Notes: a model not told the origin generated them from the letters alone. Positions 1 to 8,328 are shown, counted from the first letter of the stretch. The stretch: 64,000 nt of DNA from Microvirga sesbaniae (GCF_025460805.1 NZ_JAMXFJ010000026.1:1-64000), one strand, 5' to 3'. Numbers and translations are program-made.

Positions 1-217
1 GGCCGCCGATGCCCTTCGACGCCGAGTAGCGGTCGGTGCGCGGCTTGCCCACGGTCTCGACGAGCTTGTCGATCACGTGCTGGGGAGCCTGAAGGTCCGG
101 ATTGCCCATCCCGAGGTCGATGATGTCCGCCCCGTTGGCGCGGGCCGCGGCCTTGATGCGGTTGACCTGCTCGAACACATAAGGAGGGAGGCGCTTAATC
201 CGGTAGAAATCAGGCAT
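1..217 (-). CDS. Class I/II aminotransferase, N-terminal part (cut by window edge)
   Basis: The reverse strand encodes the first 72 or so residues of a PLP-dependent aminotransferase, starting MPDFYRIKRLPPYVF and continuing with the family-typical segment DIIDLGMGNPDL. This N-terminus is characteristic of the alanine/LL-diaminopimelate type aminotransferases (AlaC/DapL-like group), cytosolic enzymes transferring amino groups between amino acids and 2-oxo acids. The catalytic lysine lies outside the window, so substrate cannot be assigned. The ATG is at 215-217, and the gene ends just 5 bp before the IHF-like stop on the same strand, so the two genes may be co-transcribed. Confidence 0.85.
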   Translation of the reverse strand, partial: MPDFYRIKRLPPYVFEQVNRIKAAARANGADIIDLGMGNPDLQAPQHVIDKLVETVGKPRTDRYSASKGIGG

Positions 218-222
218 GGGTC

Positions 223-582
223 TCATTCCATGGCCGCTTGAGCCGACACAAGCGGTCCTCTACGCCGCCGCCTTGAGCGGGGCTCCGGCACGCTGCCGTT
301 GATGCGGGCCTTGAGAAGATGCGATGCGCTGAAGGTCAGCGACCGGCGGGGCTCGATGGGCACCACGGTCCCTGTCTTGGGATTGCGGCCCACGCGCTCG
401 GTCTTGTGGCGAACGGTGAAGACGCCAAAGCCTGACAGTTTCACACCCTCGCCGGTAACAAGAGCTGCGCTCATCTCCGCAAGAACCTGCTCGACCAGAT
501 CCGCCGACTCTGCCCGCGAAAGTCCGACTTTATTAGAAACCGCCTCTGTCAGATCAGCCCGGGTGATGGTCCTGCCCAGCAT
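223..582 (-). CDS. ihfA: Integration host factor alpha-type DNA-bending protein
   Basis: This 119-residue HU/IHF-fold protein bends DNA as a dimer in nucleoid organisation, recombination and transcription. The N-terminal TRADLTEAVSNKVGLSR helix, the core GFGVFTVRHK and the RVGRNPKTG arm with its intercalating proline are all present, and match alphaproteobacterial IHF-alpha rather than HU. The family is usually about 100 residues; this one carries an extra basic tail (RSRRRRRG) of roughly 20 residues that is poorly conserved in the family. Genomes of this group often hold several IHF/HU paralogues, so this may not be the only alpha subunit. Confidence 0.88.
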   Translation of the reverse strand: MLGRTITRADLTEAVSNKVGLSRAESADLVEQVLAEMSAALVTGEGVKLSGFGVFTVRHKTERVGRNPKTGTVVPIEPRRSLTFSASHLLKARINGSVPEPRSRRRRRGPLVSAQAAME

Positions 583-918
583 GAGGATTCCTTAGTGCCG
601 ATCGTTCACTTAAGAAAAAGGCCGCTGTTGCCAGCGACCTGAGGTGCAGAGGACATCTCCCTCTGAAGGGAACGACGCCGCAGGGTAGAGAAGCGACGGT
701 TCGAAAGACTGTTACCAAAATGCGGCCATTCTTAGTATGAAATTTCAACAACGTGCTCATGCGCGTAACGCATAATCAACGGGCAGATTGGCGAACGGGT
801 TATGATAGATATGTCGTAACGAATGAATGACGGGAAGTTTGTATGGCTGAAGATGGCCCAGCCATCACGGAAGATCTCTGCAACACTGGCCTTGTTATGA
901 GATCGCAATCGCTGGTTC
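583..918. other. Intergenic stretch, no supported gene
   Basis: A long reverse-strand frame crosses this area (732-1376), but its translation is Arg/Ser/Pro-rich without a recognisable domain, and it runs out of frame over the better-supported GcrA-like gene. No RNA gene or clear terminator was seen. Confidence 0.4.
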
Positions 919-1134
919 TCACGCAGGGCGTCTTCCAGCTCCCAAGACAGTTGTGAGGGGCTTGGTGTAGACCAAGCGCCGGTGCCATGGGCACCAGCTT
1001 GAACCTGCCTGAGTCTCACTGCCGCAGAAGATCGCTTTGGTCTGCTCGTCCGAGACGATGAAGCGGCATTGCCGCGCCTGCAGCTTGAACAGGGTGGTGC
1101 GAGTTTGCGGGGACGGTTCGCTGATCTCAGGCAT
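919..1134 (-). CDS. Mini GcrA-like protein (C-terminal Cys-rich module only)
   Basis: This short protein of 71 residues keeps the C-terminal signature of GcrA-family cell-cycle regulators: QCRFIVSDE, then FCG, then SSWCPWHRRLVY. It lacks the N-terminal helix-turn-helix of GcrA (a full-length protein is about 170 residues). The spacing C-x(n)-C-G-x(n)-C-x2-H suggests a small metal-binding or structural knuckle. GcrA itself binds methylated promoters and sigma70 RNA polymerase; whether a tail-only version does either is unknown. The ribosome-binding site is weak, so the start is uncertain. Confidence 0.55.
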   Translation of the reverse strand: MPEISEPSPQTRTTLFKLQARQCRFIVSDEQTKAIFCGSETQAGSSWCPWHRRLVYTKPLTTVLGAGRRPA

Positions 1135-1705
1135 GGCTCTGACATCCGGAAGAGGGCCAGAGGGGCAACCCGATCAGGGCTCAGACGAGTTCCGTGCCGG
1201 CGTGAGCTATCCACAGCTTGATTGATAACACGTCGGATTACAGAGGTCAGCGCACGGCGAGGCTGCCGAGGAGCCTTGCTACGGCAGCTGGGCGCACAGA
1301 GTGATGACGGCAATCGCTGCTGAAGCCGCCGTGGCCGACAGCCAAAGATCGATGGCCTGTGGCCATTGAGAGACAAGTCGCTTCATCAGGGTACGATTCA
1401 AACGGTCAGGTGAGGAGCAATGGATGGCTGAGAACGGCATACTGCCCAGCCGTAAACCCGGAATGGCCGATCCGGTTCCAACAGCGCATCACATTTCAGC
1501 AGTGCAATGTCTCACGTTGCCAAGGTTAGCCTGCGCATGAACGAGAATACATTCCAATCTGTTCCTCTTCAACCTGACCTCGCTATCATGACAGAACCCC
1601 GCCGAGACCTCTAGCGGCTGGTCACGCACTCACCGTGACGCTGAAAGGCTGGACGCTGACATGGCGAATGCACCTCGTCTGGATGGGTTGAGCGCAAGGA
1701 TAGCG
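1135..1705. other. Intergenic stretch, no supported gene
   Basis: Only shadow reading frames were seen. The right-hand part should contain the promoter of the TetR-family gene that follows, but no convincing -35/-10 pair or palindrome was picked out by eye. Confidence 0.4.
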
Positions 1706-2281
1706 ATGTCGGGACGTGTTCAAGGCCGAAAGAGCTCCCGCGAGAGGATTCTCGACGCGGCTGCGGAGCTGGTGAGCGAGATCGGGTCGGGACGGCTGAC
1801 GCTGGACACCGTGGCCGAAAGAGCTGGTCTCAGCAAGGGTGGGCTTCTCTACAACTTTTCCACCAAGGACGCGCTGCTCCAAGGCATGGTCCAGCGCCTT
1901 GTCGATGAGGTTGCGGCGGAGCGGGAGGCACTCCGCGTTCAGGCCGCGCCCGGGCGCAACCTCGAAGCGCGCCTGTGCACGGCGGCACTGCTCAAGCTGC
2001 GTCAGGGCAGGACGAAGAAGGTCGCCAATGGCATGCTGGCCGCCTCGGCCGAGAGCCCGCACCTGCTAGATCCGGTGCGTGAAGTCATTCAGGCGACCCT
2101 GGAGGACTTGAAAGCGACGTCGGATGATCTGGACGCGGCGCTGCTGGGTTGGCTGGCCATCGAAGGCCTGAACAGCCTTGAGATGCATGACCTCAGCCCA
2201 TTTTCGGAGAAGGAGCACGAGCAGGTCGTCCAGGCGGTCAACCGCCTGCTCCTCAGGGGAATCGCTGAGGAGTGCCCCTAG
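1706..2281 (+). CDS. TetR/AcrR-family transcriptional regulator
   Basis: The N-terminal DNA-binding domain reads SSRERILDAAAELVSEIG, then LTLDTVAERAGLSKGGLLYNF, the classic TetR helix-turn-helix. The C-terminal ligand domain is all-helical and unassigned; ligand and target are unknown. The preferred start (191 residues) has AAGGA about six bases upstream; an in-frame ATG at 1661 would add 15 residues without a good ribosome site. The gene stands alone. The neighbouring dodecin is on the opposite strand and convergent, so there is no divergent target next door. Confidence 0.85.
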   Translation: MSGRVQGRKSSRERILDAAAELVSEIGSGRLTLDTVAERAGLSKGGLLYNFSTKDALLQGMVQRLVDEVAAEREALRVQAAPGRNLEARLCTAALLKLRQGRTKKVANGMLAASAESPHLLDPVREVIQATLEDLKATSDDLDAALLGWLAIEGLNSLEMHDLSPFSEKEHEQVVQAVNRLLLRGIAEECP

Positions 2282-2406
2282 GCGCACAGCGGACGAACGA
2301 GTTGCGTTGGAGGTACGGCGTCCGTCTTTCGTGCTGTTTGAGACGGAATAAAACCCTGCCGAGTACCATCGCCTTCGTGAGCGCAGAAGTCGGCTCGTCT
2401 CACCTC

Positions 2407-2625
2407 CTATGGCCCTTCGCCTTCCAGCGTGAAGCCGACCTTGAGCACAACCTGATATTGGTAAACCATGCCATTCTCCACGTGCCCACGGGTTTGCACC
2501 ACCTCAAACCAGCGCAGGTTTCGTAGGGTCTGGTCCGCCCGCTTGATGGCGGTTTGGATCGCATCCTCGATGCTGCTCGTCGACGAGCCCATCAGTTCAA
2601 CGATTTTGTAGACGTGATCGGACAT
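2407..2625 (-). CDS. Dodecin, flavin-binding dodecamer
   Basis: This 72-residue protein starts MSDHVYKIVELMGSS and contains the hallmark SSIEDAIQTAIKRA helix and the NLRWFEVV strand; the tryptophan stacks on bound flavin and the following Q of VVQTRG contacts it. Dodecins form hollow dodecamers that store or buffer riboflavin and FMN in the cytosol. Length agrees with the family (65-75 residues). Longer in-frame starts exist upstream but would add an Arg-rich extension foreign to the family. It is a single gene with no obvious operon partner. Confidence 0.93.
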   Translation of the reverse strand: MSDHVYKIVELMGSSTSSIEDAIQTAIKRADQTLRNLRWFEVVQTRGHVENGMVYQYQVVLKVGFTLEGEGP

Positions 2626-2780
2626 CGTACGCTCCCATCGTCTTCGGGAGAGCAGAAAGAGCCGAGGGCACAATCTCCTAGTGTACCGATGCTTCGTTAG
2701 CTGGTTCGCTTGCATCTTGGACGAACTTGCCGGCGTCGATGCAACGAAGTTCACACTCCGGGCCGAATCCAGATAAGATC

Positions 2781-3038
2781 TCAGAGCGCCGCGAGTTGCT
2801 GCATATACGGCTGTCGCCTGATGCGGTACTGCTCCTTGAGCCTTATAAGCAACCGAGCCTTCAGCGTCGCGCCGAGCGAGCTTCGGCTGAGGGCCGCCCG
2901 CTCGAGCTCATATTCCAGGTCGAGGTCGACGAGCACGTCGATCAGCGCTTGCCACGGGACCTCATCCTCGGCCCCTCTCACGCAGGCCGATGACGCCTCA
3001 CCGTCCCTGCAGATTTTGTACTGTTCTCCAGCAGGCAT
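2781..3038 (-). CDS. Small hypothetical protein, RRQPYMQQL family
   Basis: This protein of about 85 residues has an acidic helix (ALIDVLVDLDLEYELERAAL) followed by a basic C-terminus, LKEQYRIRRQPYMQQLAAL. The ATG at 3036-3038 is chosen because GGGAGA lies about eight bases upstream; an ATG 39 bases further out has no such site. The second half resembles the C-terminus of the 7120-7401 protein (EIDDEYERERESL, then LKARHLQRRENYVMEL), so the two look like paralogues. No function can be assigned; the pattern suggests a short helical hairpin. Confidence 0.6.
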   Translation of the reverse strand: MPAGEQYKICRDGEASSACVRGAEDEVPWQALIDVLVDLDLEYELERAALSRSSLGATLKARLLIRLKEQYRIRRQPYMQQLAAL

Positions 3039-3752
3039 GCTTTGCTTCTCCCGTCTACCGCATTCCACAACGGTCACAAGCGACTGGCTGATCTCGCCTT
3101 AGCTTGTCCTAAGTGGCTTCTTCCAGGAAGCAAATCGCGATGAAGACGCAGACTGCACCAAGCAAAGGAATGAGCTCGCTCAACACCGACACTATGACTA
3201 CCTCACAACGGTTGCGGCCCAAGCTCACCCCCTCAGCTGGAACACTATGCGTCAGGAACGAACTGGCAGTGGAAAAGGATTATCCTGGAAGGCTCTCAAT
3301 ATCGGCATGTGGAGCCTCAATTTTGAGCATTGTGCCAAGCAAATGGTCTCACTGATCTTCTTGGTGATTGTGACAGCATTCATCAGCTCTCAAGCCCCCA
3401 TCGGGTGCCTTTCTTCCCGGGACATCCGATGATGCATCAGCTCCGACGTAGCTGCAGTGTGTAAGCCAGCTAAAGGCTGACAGGGCCTGGAACCTCAAGC
3501 GGCCTCGCGGACTTGTCCTGCATCAACAAGGCCAAGAATGGCTCGCCCTGTAAGAGCGGCCACTGATTAGGGACGCACGCCCTCGAACCCCAGTAGTACG
3601 ATAACGCCAGATGACCAAGGCGGCCATGCCGTAGTGCCGCGCCGATCCTGAGTTCTGCGTCACGCTATTGGTTCTGTCGACATATCAGTGTCACAGGATG
3701 TGGTCCAAGCTGCAGTGCTTGCGACCGTCTCTTCCTTAACATGCGAGGGATT
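3039..3752. other. Long intergenic stretch, no supported gene
   Basis: About 700 bases without a frame that looks coding. Short plus-strand frames (3113-3355, 3247-3432) have no ribosome site and no recognisable domain. The final 20 bases carry the ribosome site of the hemerythrin-phasin gene. Confidence 0.4.
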
Positions 3753-4748
3753 ATGACGACGAATGGACGAGTCAGCCGAGTACCCCCGGACAAGGCGAAC
3801 GAGCTCTTCGAGAAGCTGCTCGCCACATCCAGCAATGCGATCAGAAGCCGCGAGCGGCTGTTGGCCGAGTTGAAGCAGGAGTTGGACCTCCTCGCGGCCC
3901 TTCAGGAAGAGCACCTCTTTCCGGTCCTGCGCCGGCATGGACGTCTGGATCTCCTGCAGGAGGCTCTTACCGCCAACGAAGAAACGAATGCACTCTTGGC
4001 CGAGCTGGAGCGCCTGCCCAAAAACAGTGCTGAGTTTATCAGCCAGGTGACGGAGTTGCGGACACTGTTCCAGCAGCACATCCGTGACGACAGGAGGGAA
4101 CTGCTTCCGGCCGTGCTCGAGGTGCTGAGCGATGAGGAAGCTAACGCCATAGCTGAGACGGTGGAGGATGAAATGGCGAATATGGACGATACCAAACGGT
4201 TCGAAGCGCGCCGTGCCCGCGAGCAGGGTGAAGCCGTGCAGCGGGTCACGGAGGACGTGGCAGACACGCTGCGGTCTAACGTTGAAAGCGCCCAGACCAT
4301 GGTGCAGGCCATGCAAGAGGCCGTGGAGACCAGCCTCAGCGCATTCTCCGAACTGACGCGCCGCTCGACTGACCGTAGTTTGCTGACGGTCGACCGCTCC
4401 GACGGTGTTGCTCTGGGGTTGAGCGAAGAGGCGGCGGACAACCTGCGGGCTGTGGCCCAGTCCGGCACGGCCTTGGTGCGTGGATTGCAAGAGGTTTCAC
4501 GCGAAGTAGCGGATCGCGGACAAAAGCGCCTGCAGCGGAATTTGGACGGCATGCACGCCCTCGCCCGATGCCGGTCGATGATGGATCTCGTCGAGGTGCA
4601 CAGCTCGCTGCTGCGGGACAATGTTGAGCAGACGGTTGAGAACAGCCGGCGCTTTGCGGAACTCACGCTTCAGATGGCCGACGAAGCCGCACGCACCATG
4701 ACCTTACGGGCCGAGAAGGCCGCTGCGCGGGTCAGCCGGGCTGCCTAA
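3753..4748 (+). CDS. Degenerate hemerythrin-like domain fused to a phasin domain
   Basis: This 331-residue protein has two parts. Residues about 15-125 follow the helical plan of HHE/hemerythrin domains (LLAALQEEHLFPVL at 47-59; LFQQHIRDDRRELLP at 105-119), but several expected iron ligands are missing: alanine stands before LQEE where a His is usual, and asparagine replaces the EH of the third helix. Residues about 155-315 are a phasin_2-like helical bundle (LVRGLQEVSREVADRGQ, then FAELTLQMADEAARTM), the kind that coats polyhydroxyalkanoate granules or acts as a granule-associated chaperone. AGGG sits seven bases before this ATG; the ATG at 3741 lacks a site. Iron or oxygen binding is doubtful. 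Confidence 0.8.
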   Translation: MTTNGRVSRVPPDKANELFEKLLATSSNAIRSRERLLAELKQELDLLAALQEEHLFPVLRRHGRLDLLQEALTANEETNALLAELERLPKNSAEFISQVTELRTLFQQHIRDDRRELLPAVLEVLSDEEANAIAETVEDEMANMDDTKRFEARRAREQGEAVQRVTEDVADTLRSNVESAQTMVQAMQEAVETSLSAFSELTRRSTDRSLLTVDRSDGVALGLSEEAADNLRAVAQSGTALVRGLQEVSREVADRGQKRLQRNLDGMHALARCRSMMDLVEVHSSLLRDNVEQTVENSRRFAELTLQMADEAARTMTLRAEKAAARVSRAA

Positions 4749-5068
4749 TGACTGAACTCATCGTCTCCGTCGGCCGCCGCTGCGAAACAGCCCGGCCGGC
4801 GGGTTGACCTGAAGTATGCCGTTGCGGCACTCCTTCTGTGTTGGTCGACAGATACTTGGTGCGACTATACTGACGGCTGCAGGTGGGGTTGACCTGTTGC
4901 GCCCGCAGTTGCTGTCGCCAAACCACCTCTGCACAATCCTGAGATACGCTGCAAGGATCACACGGGATTGCTGACAGAGGTGAGACGCATCAACCTCAAC
5001 CAGTCATACTGCGGCTCTCCTCCACTGAGGTCCTAAGTCGAGTGTTTATTTACGCCCCTGTGGTCAGC
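4749..5068. other. Intergenic stretch, nothing identified
   Basis: About 320 bases between a plus-strand gene and the end of a minus-strand gene, i.e. a convergent spacer. GC-rich short repeats are present (CCGGCCGGCGGGTTGACCTG), but no T-tracted terminator is clear. Confidence 0.35.
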
Positions 5069-5239
5069 TTATGCTCGTACAAGCTCATGGTGCCGTGTAA
5101 TCCGTTCCGCCCCTTGCTCTCTTCTGACCACGGACAGGAGCATGCCATCTTCTGTGACAGGAAGGATGCTCACCACCTCGAACAGACGTCCTGTCCCTCT
5201 GACGCGGACAAGCTGACCAACCACGAAGGCAGATTGCAT
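5069..5239 (-). CDS. Small hypothetical protein with SH3-like beta pattern
   Basis: This 56-residue protein (MQSAFVVGQLVRVRG, then LFEVVSILPVTEDG) has the alternating hydrophobic pattern of a small beta-barrel. The pattern VGQxVRVxG, FEVVxILP and a closing HELVRA recurs in small conserved hypotheticals of this bacterial group. A GTG 12 bases upstream is possible; the ATG is preferred because GGAG lies about six bases before it. Function is unknown. Confidence 0.55.
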   Translation of the reverse strand: MQSAFVVGQLVRVRGTGRLFEVVSILPVTEDGMLLSVVRREQGAERITRHHELVRA

Positions 5240-5323
5240 CACGCGCTCCACGCTGAAGCGGGTGGTGTATAAAGCTCGAGCACGAACAAGTCTGGATCGT
5301 TACCGGATGACTTGGGGCACGGA

Positions 5324-5548
5324 TCAGAAATGGTGAAACGATCCGCGTCTTGGCCGATCCGGACGATCAAGTTCCCGGATTCGGAACTCCAGCTCATGGA
5401 TGTCTGCCGCTGATGCGAGATGCGCCGCATCGCGCTCTTCATCTGTGGGTGCAAGCTGATGGCGGATCCAACCCAGATGACGCTCGATAACCAGTGGCAG
5501 CGACAGTTGACCAAGGGAGGCCAGCTTGCAAAGCGTGTACAAGACCAT
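5324..5548 (-). CDS. DUF3563-like small protein
   Basis: This 74-residue protein contains DAAHLASAADIHELEFRIREL, which matches the DUF3563 signature (acidic-aromatic stretch, then a helix with LExRxREL). These proteins are widespread in alpha- and betaproteobacteria and have no known function. The chosen ATG has AGAGGAG seven bases upstream; a longer frame to 5755 would add a low-complexity, Arg/Ala-rich extension without family support. Confidence 0.65.
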   Translation of the reverse strand: MVLYTLCKLASLGQLSLPLVIERHLGWIRHQLAPTDEERDAAHLASAADIHELEFRIRELDRPDRPRRGSFHHF

Positions 5549-5681
5549 GTCATGGCTCCTCTGAATGCGTCCGGTGCCCTCTGGCGCTTCCTCTGCAGCC
5601 TGCGTGTTGGTGTGCGCTCTTTCGTGTGCTCGCGCTCTCGTCGGATGTCTCAAGCGATAGCAAGCTGGCGTAAAGGTTCCG

Positions 5682-5972
5682 TTACGAAGACGCTGAAGGC
5701 CCGCGTGGACTACGCCGTTTGACAACCACGATCTCAGGCTGCCGTCCTCGGGCAATCTCCGGCCGACTTTGCCTAGTCTGCGCCTGCACCATCAGCACGC
5801 GGCCTCGGACCTCATCTTCTGGCAGGCCAATCAACTGTGCCGCGATGGCAATCTGACTATCGACCTGGTCTGTCAGGCCCTGCGCCGCCGCGATGGCCTC
5901 ATCGAGACCAGGAGGATCATAGCGTGTGCGCCGCAGGCTCCACGCGGCAGGAGTGCTATTCTTGTGACCCAT
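5682..5972 (-). CDS. Conserved hypothetical protein
   Basis: This 96-residue protein starts MGHKNSTPAAWSLRRTRYDPP and has a helical core, DEAIAAAQGLTDQVDSQIAI, followed by AAQLIGLPEDEVRGRV. GGGGAGAGG lies just upstream of the ATG, a strong ribosome site. The AAQxL...GLPEDEVR pattern is familiar from short uncharacterised proteins of Methylobacteriaceae. The tail is basic (VVKRRSPRG), so nucleic-acid contact is possible but unproven. Confidence 0.6.
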   Translation of the reverse strand: MGHKNSTPAAWSLRRTRYDPPGLDEAIAAAQGLTDQVDSQIAIAAQLIGLPEDEVRGRVLMVQAQTRQSRPEIARGRQPEIVVVKRRSPRGPSASS

Positions 5973-6428
5973 GGCCCTCTCCCCGGCACCTGACAAGCTA
6001 ACGAGGAAAAAGGCGATTTGTGCGATGCACAATTGTCGCAGCCGACGTTCACCGGAATTGTGAGTGAAGGTGAGTGGCAGACGTGCCAAAGGATCGCTTG
6101 GACGTTCCGATCTCCTGGCGAAATTGCGCCGAAGTCGGCGAAAATCGAAATCAGACGCCGAAGGACAGTGGTGGAGTCCTTCGCATACACATTGTTTACC
6201 ATGGCTCCGGCAAGATGCGGGTTCCGGGCGCGTGGCGTATCAGCTCGAACAGAGACTCTGGTGCCGTTGGTCAATGGCGTCGGGGTGGTTGGAGAGCTTC
6301 CTCTCCGCTGATGCCCTGGCTGAGGGCTTTTAAGACAGTACCCTTGGCCAGGACGCTCGGGCGCACCCATACGGGATAGCGGTTGAAGATCAAGACAGAA
6401 GAGGGGCTGGCCGACAGGAGAAGGTGCC
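5973..6428. other. Intergenic stretch between divergent genes
   Basis: Divergent promoters for the flanking small genes must lie here. Several open frames exist on both strands but none shows a domain or ribosome site. Confidence 0.35.
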
Positions 6429-6737
6429 ATGGTCCGCTACTGTTTCGATGTCCAGAGCGGAATGCCACCTGTGCGCGATGACGAGGGCGCCGAATTCGAC
6501 AATCTCGATGCGGCCGTGCAGGCAGCGGCCCGATCGGCGGCTGAGATCGGGACGAACCGCTTGGCGAAGGGCGACACCAGCGATGTCGTCATCGAGGTGC
6601 GGGATGAGCAGAACCAGCGGGTCTGCACGACAACCGCGTCGATGCGGATCTACCGCCACGGCCCACCGGATCGGGGCCGCATTCCCGGAGTGCGTAAGCC
6701 ACGCAAGGCCCTCGACAAAGAGAAGCGCCCCGCGTGA
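6429..6737 (+). CDS. DUF6894-like protein
   Basis: This 102-residue protein opens MVRYCFDVQSGMPPVRDDEGAEF, the DUF6894 hallmark (short beta-strand, then DDEGxE), followed by a helix DAAVQAAARSAAEIG. The family is abundant, with many paralogues per genome, in Methylobacterium, Microvirga and Bradyrhizobium, and is functionally uncharacterised. AGGAGAAGG lies eight or so bases before the ATG. The C-terminal 30 residues are basic and likely disordered. Confidence 0.8.
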   Translation: MVRYCFDVQSGMPPVRDDEGAEFDNLDAAVQAAARSAAEIGTNRLAKGDTSDVVIEVRDEQNQRVCTTTASMRIYRHGPPDRGRIPGVRKPRKALDKEKRPA

Positions 6738-6919
6738 GCAGAGGCGCTGAGTTCCAGAGGGAGAAGACAGCCCCAGCCCTCCACTCCTGGACACATTGAG
6801 AATGCCTCATCTGCTGCACGGTGGCTGTACCCGGGAAGACACACGGGCGCGCATCCCGCGATTGACCTGTGCCTCGGCTGAAAGTCATACGAGCGAAATG
6901 AGATGGATGAGGAGATCGA

Positions 6920-7123
6920 TCAAGGGCGCTGCTGGTCAGCTCTCTCATGCACTTTCTTCAGAACCGATTTCACATACTCCTGGACGAGCGGTGTCGCCAG
7001 GCCAAGCTCGCGTGCCATCGTGTCGATGCCGGCTCCCTCGCCCAGGCGCCGCAACACGGTAGCTTCCATGGTGGAGAACCGGCAGACTTCCGGATCGGGC
7101 AATCTGATGATGGCTGCCGTCAT
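6920..7123 (-). CDS. Stand-alone LuxR-type helix-turn-helix protein
   Basis: This 67-residue protein consists almost entirely of a LuxR/FixJ-type HTH: STMEATVLRRLGEGAGIDTM, then ARELGLATPLVQEYVKSVLKK. There is no receiver or ligand domain. Its ATG overlaps the stop of the upstream gene (7120-7123, ATGA), so the two are translationally coupled. It may bind DNA as a dimer or act as a dominant-negative partner of a larger LuxR protein; both are inference. A second HTH-only protein of similar design lies at 19202-19501. Confidence 0.7.
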   Translation of the reverse strand: MTAAIIRLPDPEVCRFSTMEATVLRRLGEGAGIDTMARELGLATPLVQEYVKSVLKKVHERADQQRP

Positions 7124-7401
7124 GCTCGGCCGCCCAGGAGCGCCGACAGTTCCATGACGTAGTTCTCCCGCCGCTGTAGGTGCCTGGCCTTGAGCATCGC
7201 CAGCGTCCGGTCCTTTACACTGGTATCGGGCAGAGTTCTGCGCAAGGACTCGCGCTCTCGCTCGTATTCGTCATCAATCTCCCGAAGAATGGAACGCAAC
7301 GATCGCACCAGGGGATGATCCTCAACAGATTCAGCGGGACCTGCGCTGCTCCGGTTGCTGATCAAATGGCTCTCGGGCTGGTCGCTCACCCCCGCCTCCA
7401 T
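7120..7401 (-). CDS. Small hypothetical protein, paralogue of the 2781-3038 product
   Basis: This protein of about 93 residues starts MEAGVSDQPESHL. Its C-terminal half, ILREIDDEYERERESLRR followed by LKARHLQRRENYVMELSAL, shares spacing and key residues (E-Y-E-x-E-R, L-K-x-R, R-R-x-x-Y-x-x-x-L) with the gene at 2781-3038. It overlaps the HTH-only gene downstream by the ATGA motif, forming a two-gene unit; Anbu lies 178 bp upstream on the same strand. Function is unknown; a short coiled-coil adaptor is one possibility. Confidence 0.6.
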   Translation of the reverse strand: MEAGVSDQPESHLISNRSSAGPAESVEDHPLVRSLRSILREIDDEYERERESLRRTLPDTSVKDRTLAMLKARHLQRRENYVMELSALLGGRA

Positions 7402-7578
7402 GACTGCTGTCCTGCAGATTGGATAGTGGCAGGAATATAGGTAGCTTGTCTGTCGGCAAGACGACACATCAAGGCCGATCAGGCCGGCTTGATCGATCTT
7501 TCGGCACAAAGCCGAGCGGATGAGCACAATCTGCTTCGGGAAGCAGCGCCGAAGCAGAATGTCACCAGCAATCTGCAC

Positions 7579-8328
7579 TCATGACGGCTCGCGTCCATAG
7601 GGCGGGCGTGGAATGCTTTTGTGGGCGGCGCGCAAGGCGGCGGACCAGCGCTCGCTCAAGTCATGGAAGTAAGGCTCGCCCGGCTCGATCCGGTGGAGCA
7701 CGTCGAAGGCGAACGCATCGCGCCGGGCAATCGCCAGATCGATGGGAAGCCCGACTCCGATGTTCGAGCGCATGGTCGAATCCATCGAGATCAGGCTGAT
7801 CTTCAGGGCCTCATACAGACCCGTGTTGTAGCGAACGGCCCGATCCAGAATGGGCTTGCCGTACTTGTGCTCGCCGATCTGAAGGTAGGGAGCGTCCGGC
7901 CCGCAACGGATGAAATTGCCGGCTGAGTAGACGAGGTAGAGCTCCATCGGCCCGCCCGTGATCTGCCCGCCGAACAGGAACGTCACATCGAACCTCAGGT
8001 TCGCCTGCTCCAGGGCTGCCTGCTCCATTGTCCGGACTTGCCGAATGGCTCGGCCGATCAACAGGGCGGCCTGAAACAGGGTTGGCACAGTTTGCAGCGT
8101 CTCGGCCTCGCCGGTCTCCTCATGGCGGAGCCCTTCGGTCAAAAGCCCCAAGACAGACTGGGACAGGGACAGGTTGCCGGCACTGGCGAGGACCAGAACG
8201 CGCTCGCCTGGCACGGCGATGGTCGTGAGCTTGCGGTAGGTGGAGATGTCATCGAGCCCTGCATTGGTGCGGGTATCAGCGATCAGCACCAGGCCCTGCT
8301 CTACCAGAACACCGACGCAGTACGTCAT
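7579..8328 (-). CDS. Anbu, proteasome-type Ntn-hydrolase
   Basis: This 249-residue protein starts MTYCVGVLVEQGLVLIADTR, then TNAGLDDISTYRK, the signature of Anbu (ancestral beta subunit), a self-compartmentalising relative of HslV and 20S proteasome beta subunits. Removal of Met1 would expose Thr2 as the expected nucleophile. Length (about 250) is right for the family. GAGGG sits six bases before the ATG. In many bacteria Anbu is clustered with transglutaminase-like, alpha-E and ATP-grasp genes; here the only such partners in the window are two transglutaminase-like genes 8 kb away (16516-18284), beyond an IS insertion. Confidence 0.9.
   Translation of the reverse strand: MTYCVGVLVEQGLVLIADTRTNAGLDDISTYRKLTTIAVPGERVLVLASAGNLSLSQSVLGLLTEGLRHEETGEAETLQTVPTLFQAALLIGRAIRQVRTMEQAALEQANLRFDVTFLFGGQITGGPMELYLVYSAGNFIRCGPDAPYLQIGEHKYGKPILDRAVRYNTGLYEALKISLISMDSTMRSNIGVGLPIDLAIARRDAFAFDVLHRIEPGEPYFHDLSERWSAALRAAHKSIPRPPYGREPS

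Noticed and set aside
732..1376. 214-residue reverse-strand protein
   Set aside because: Arg/Ser/Pro-rich translation without a domain, out of frame with the GcrA-like gene that has clear motif support.
6018..6430. Possible genes on both strands between 5973 and 6428
   Set aside because: Short, overlapping frames without ribosome sites or family traits.
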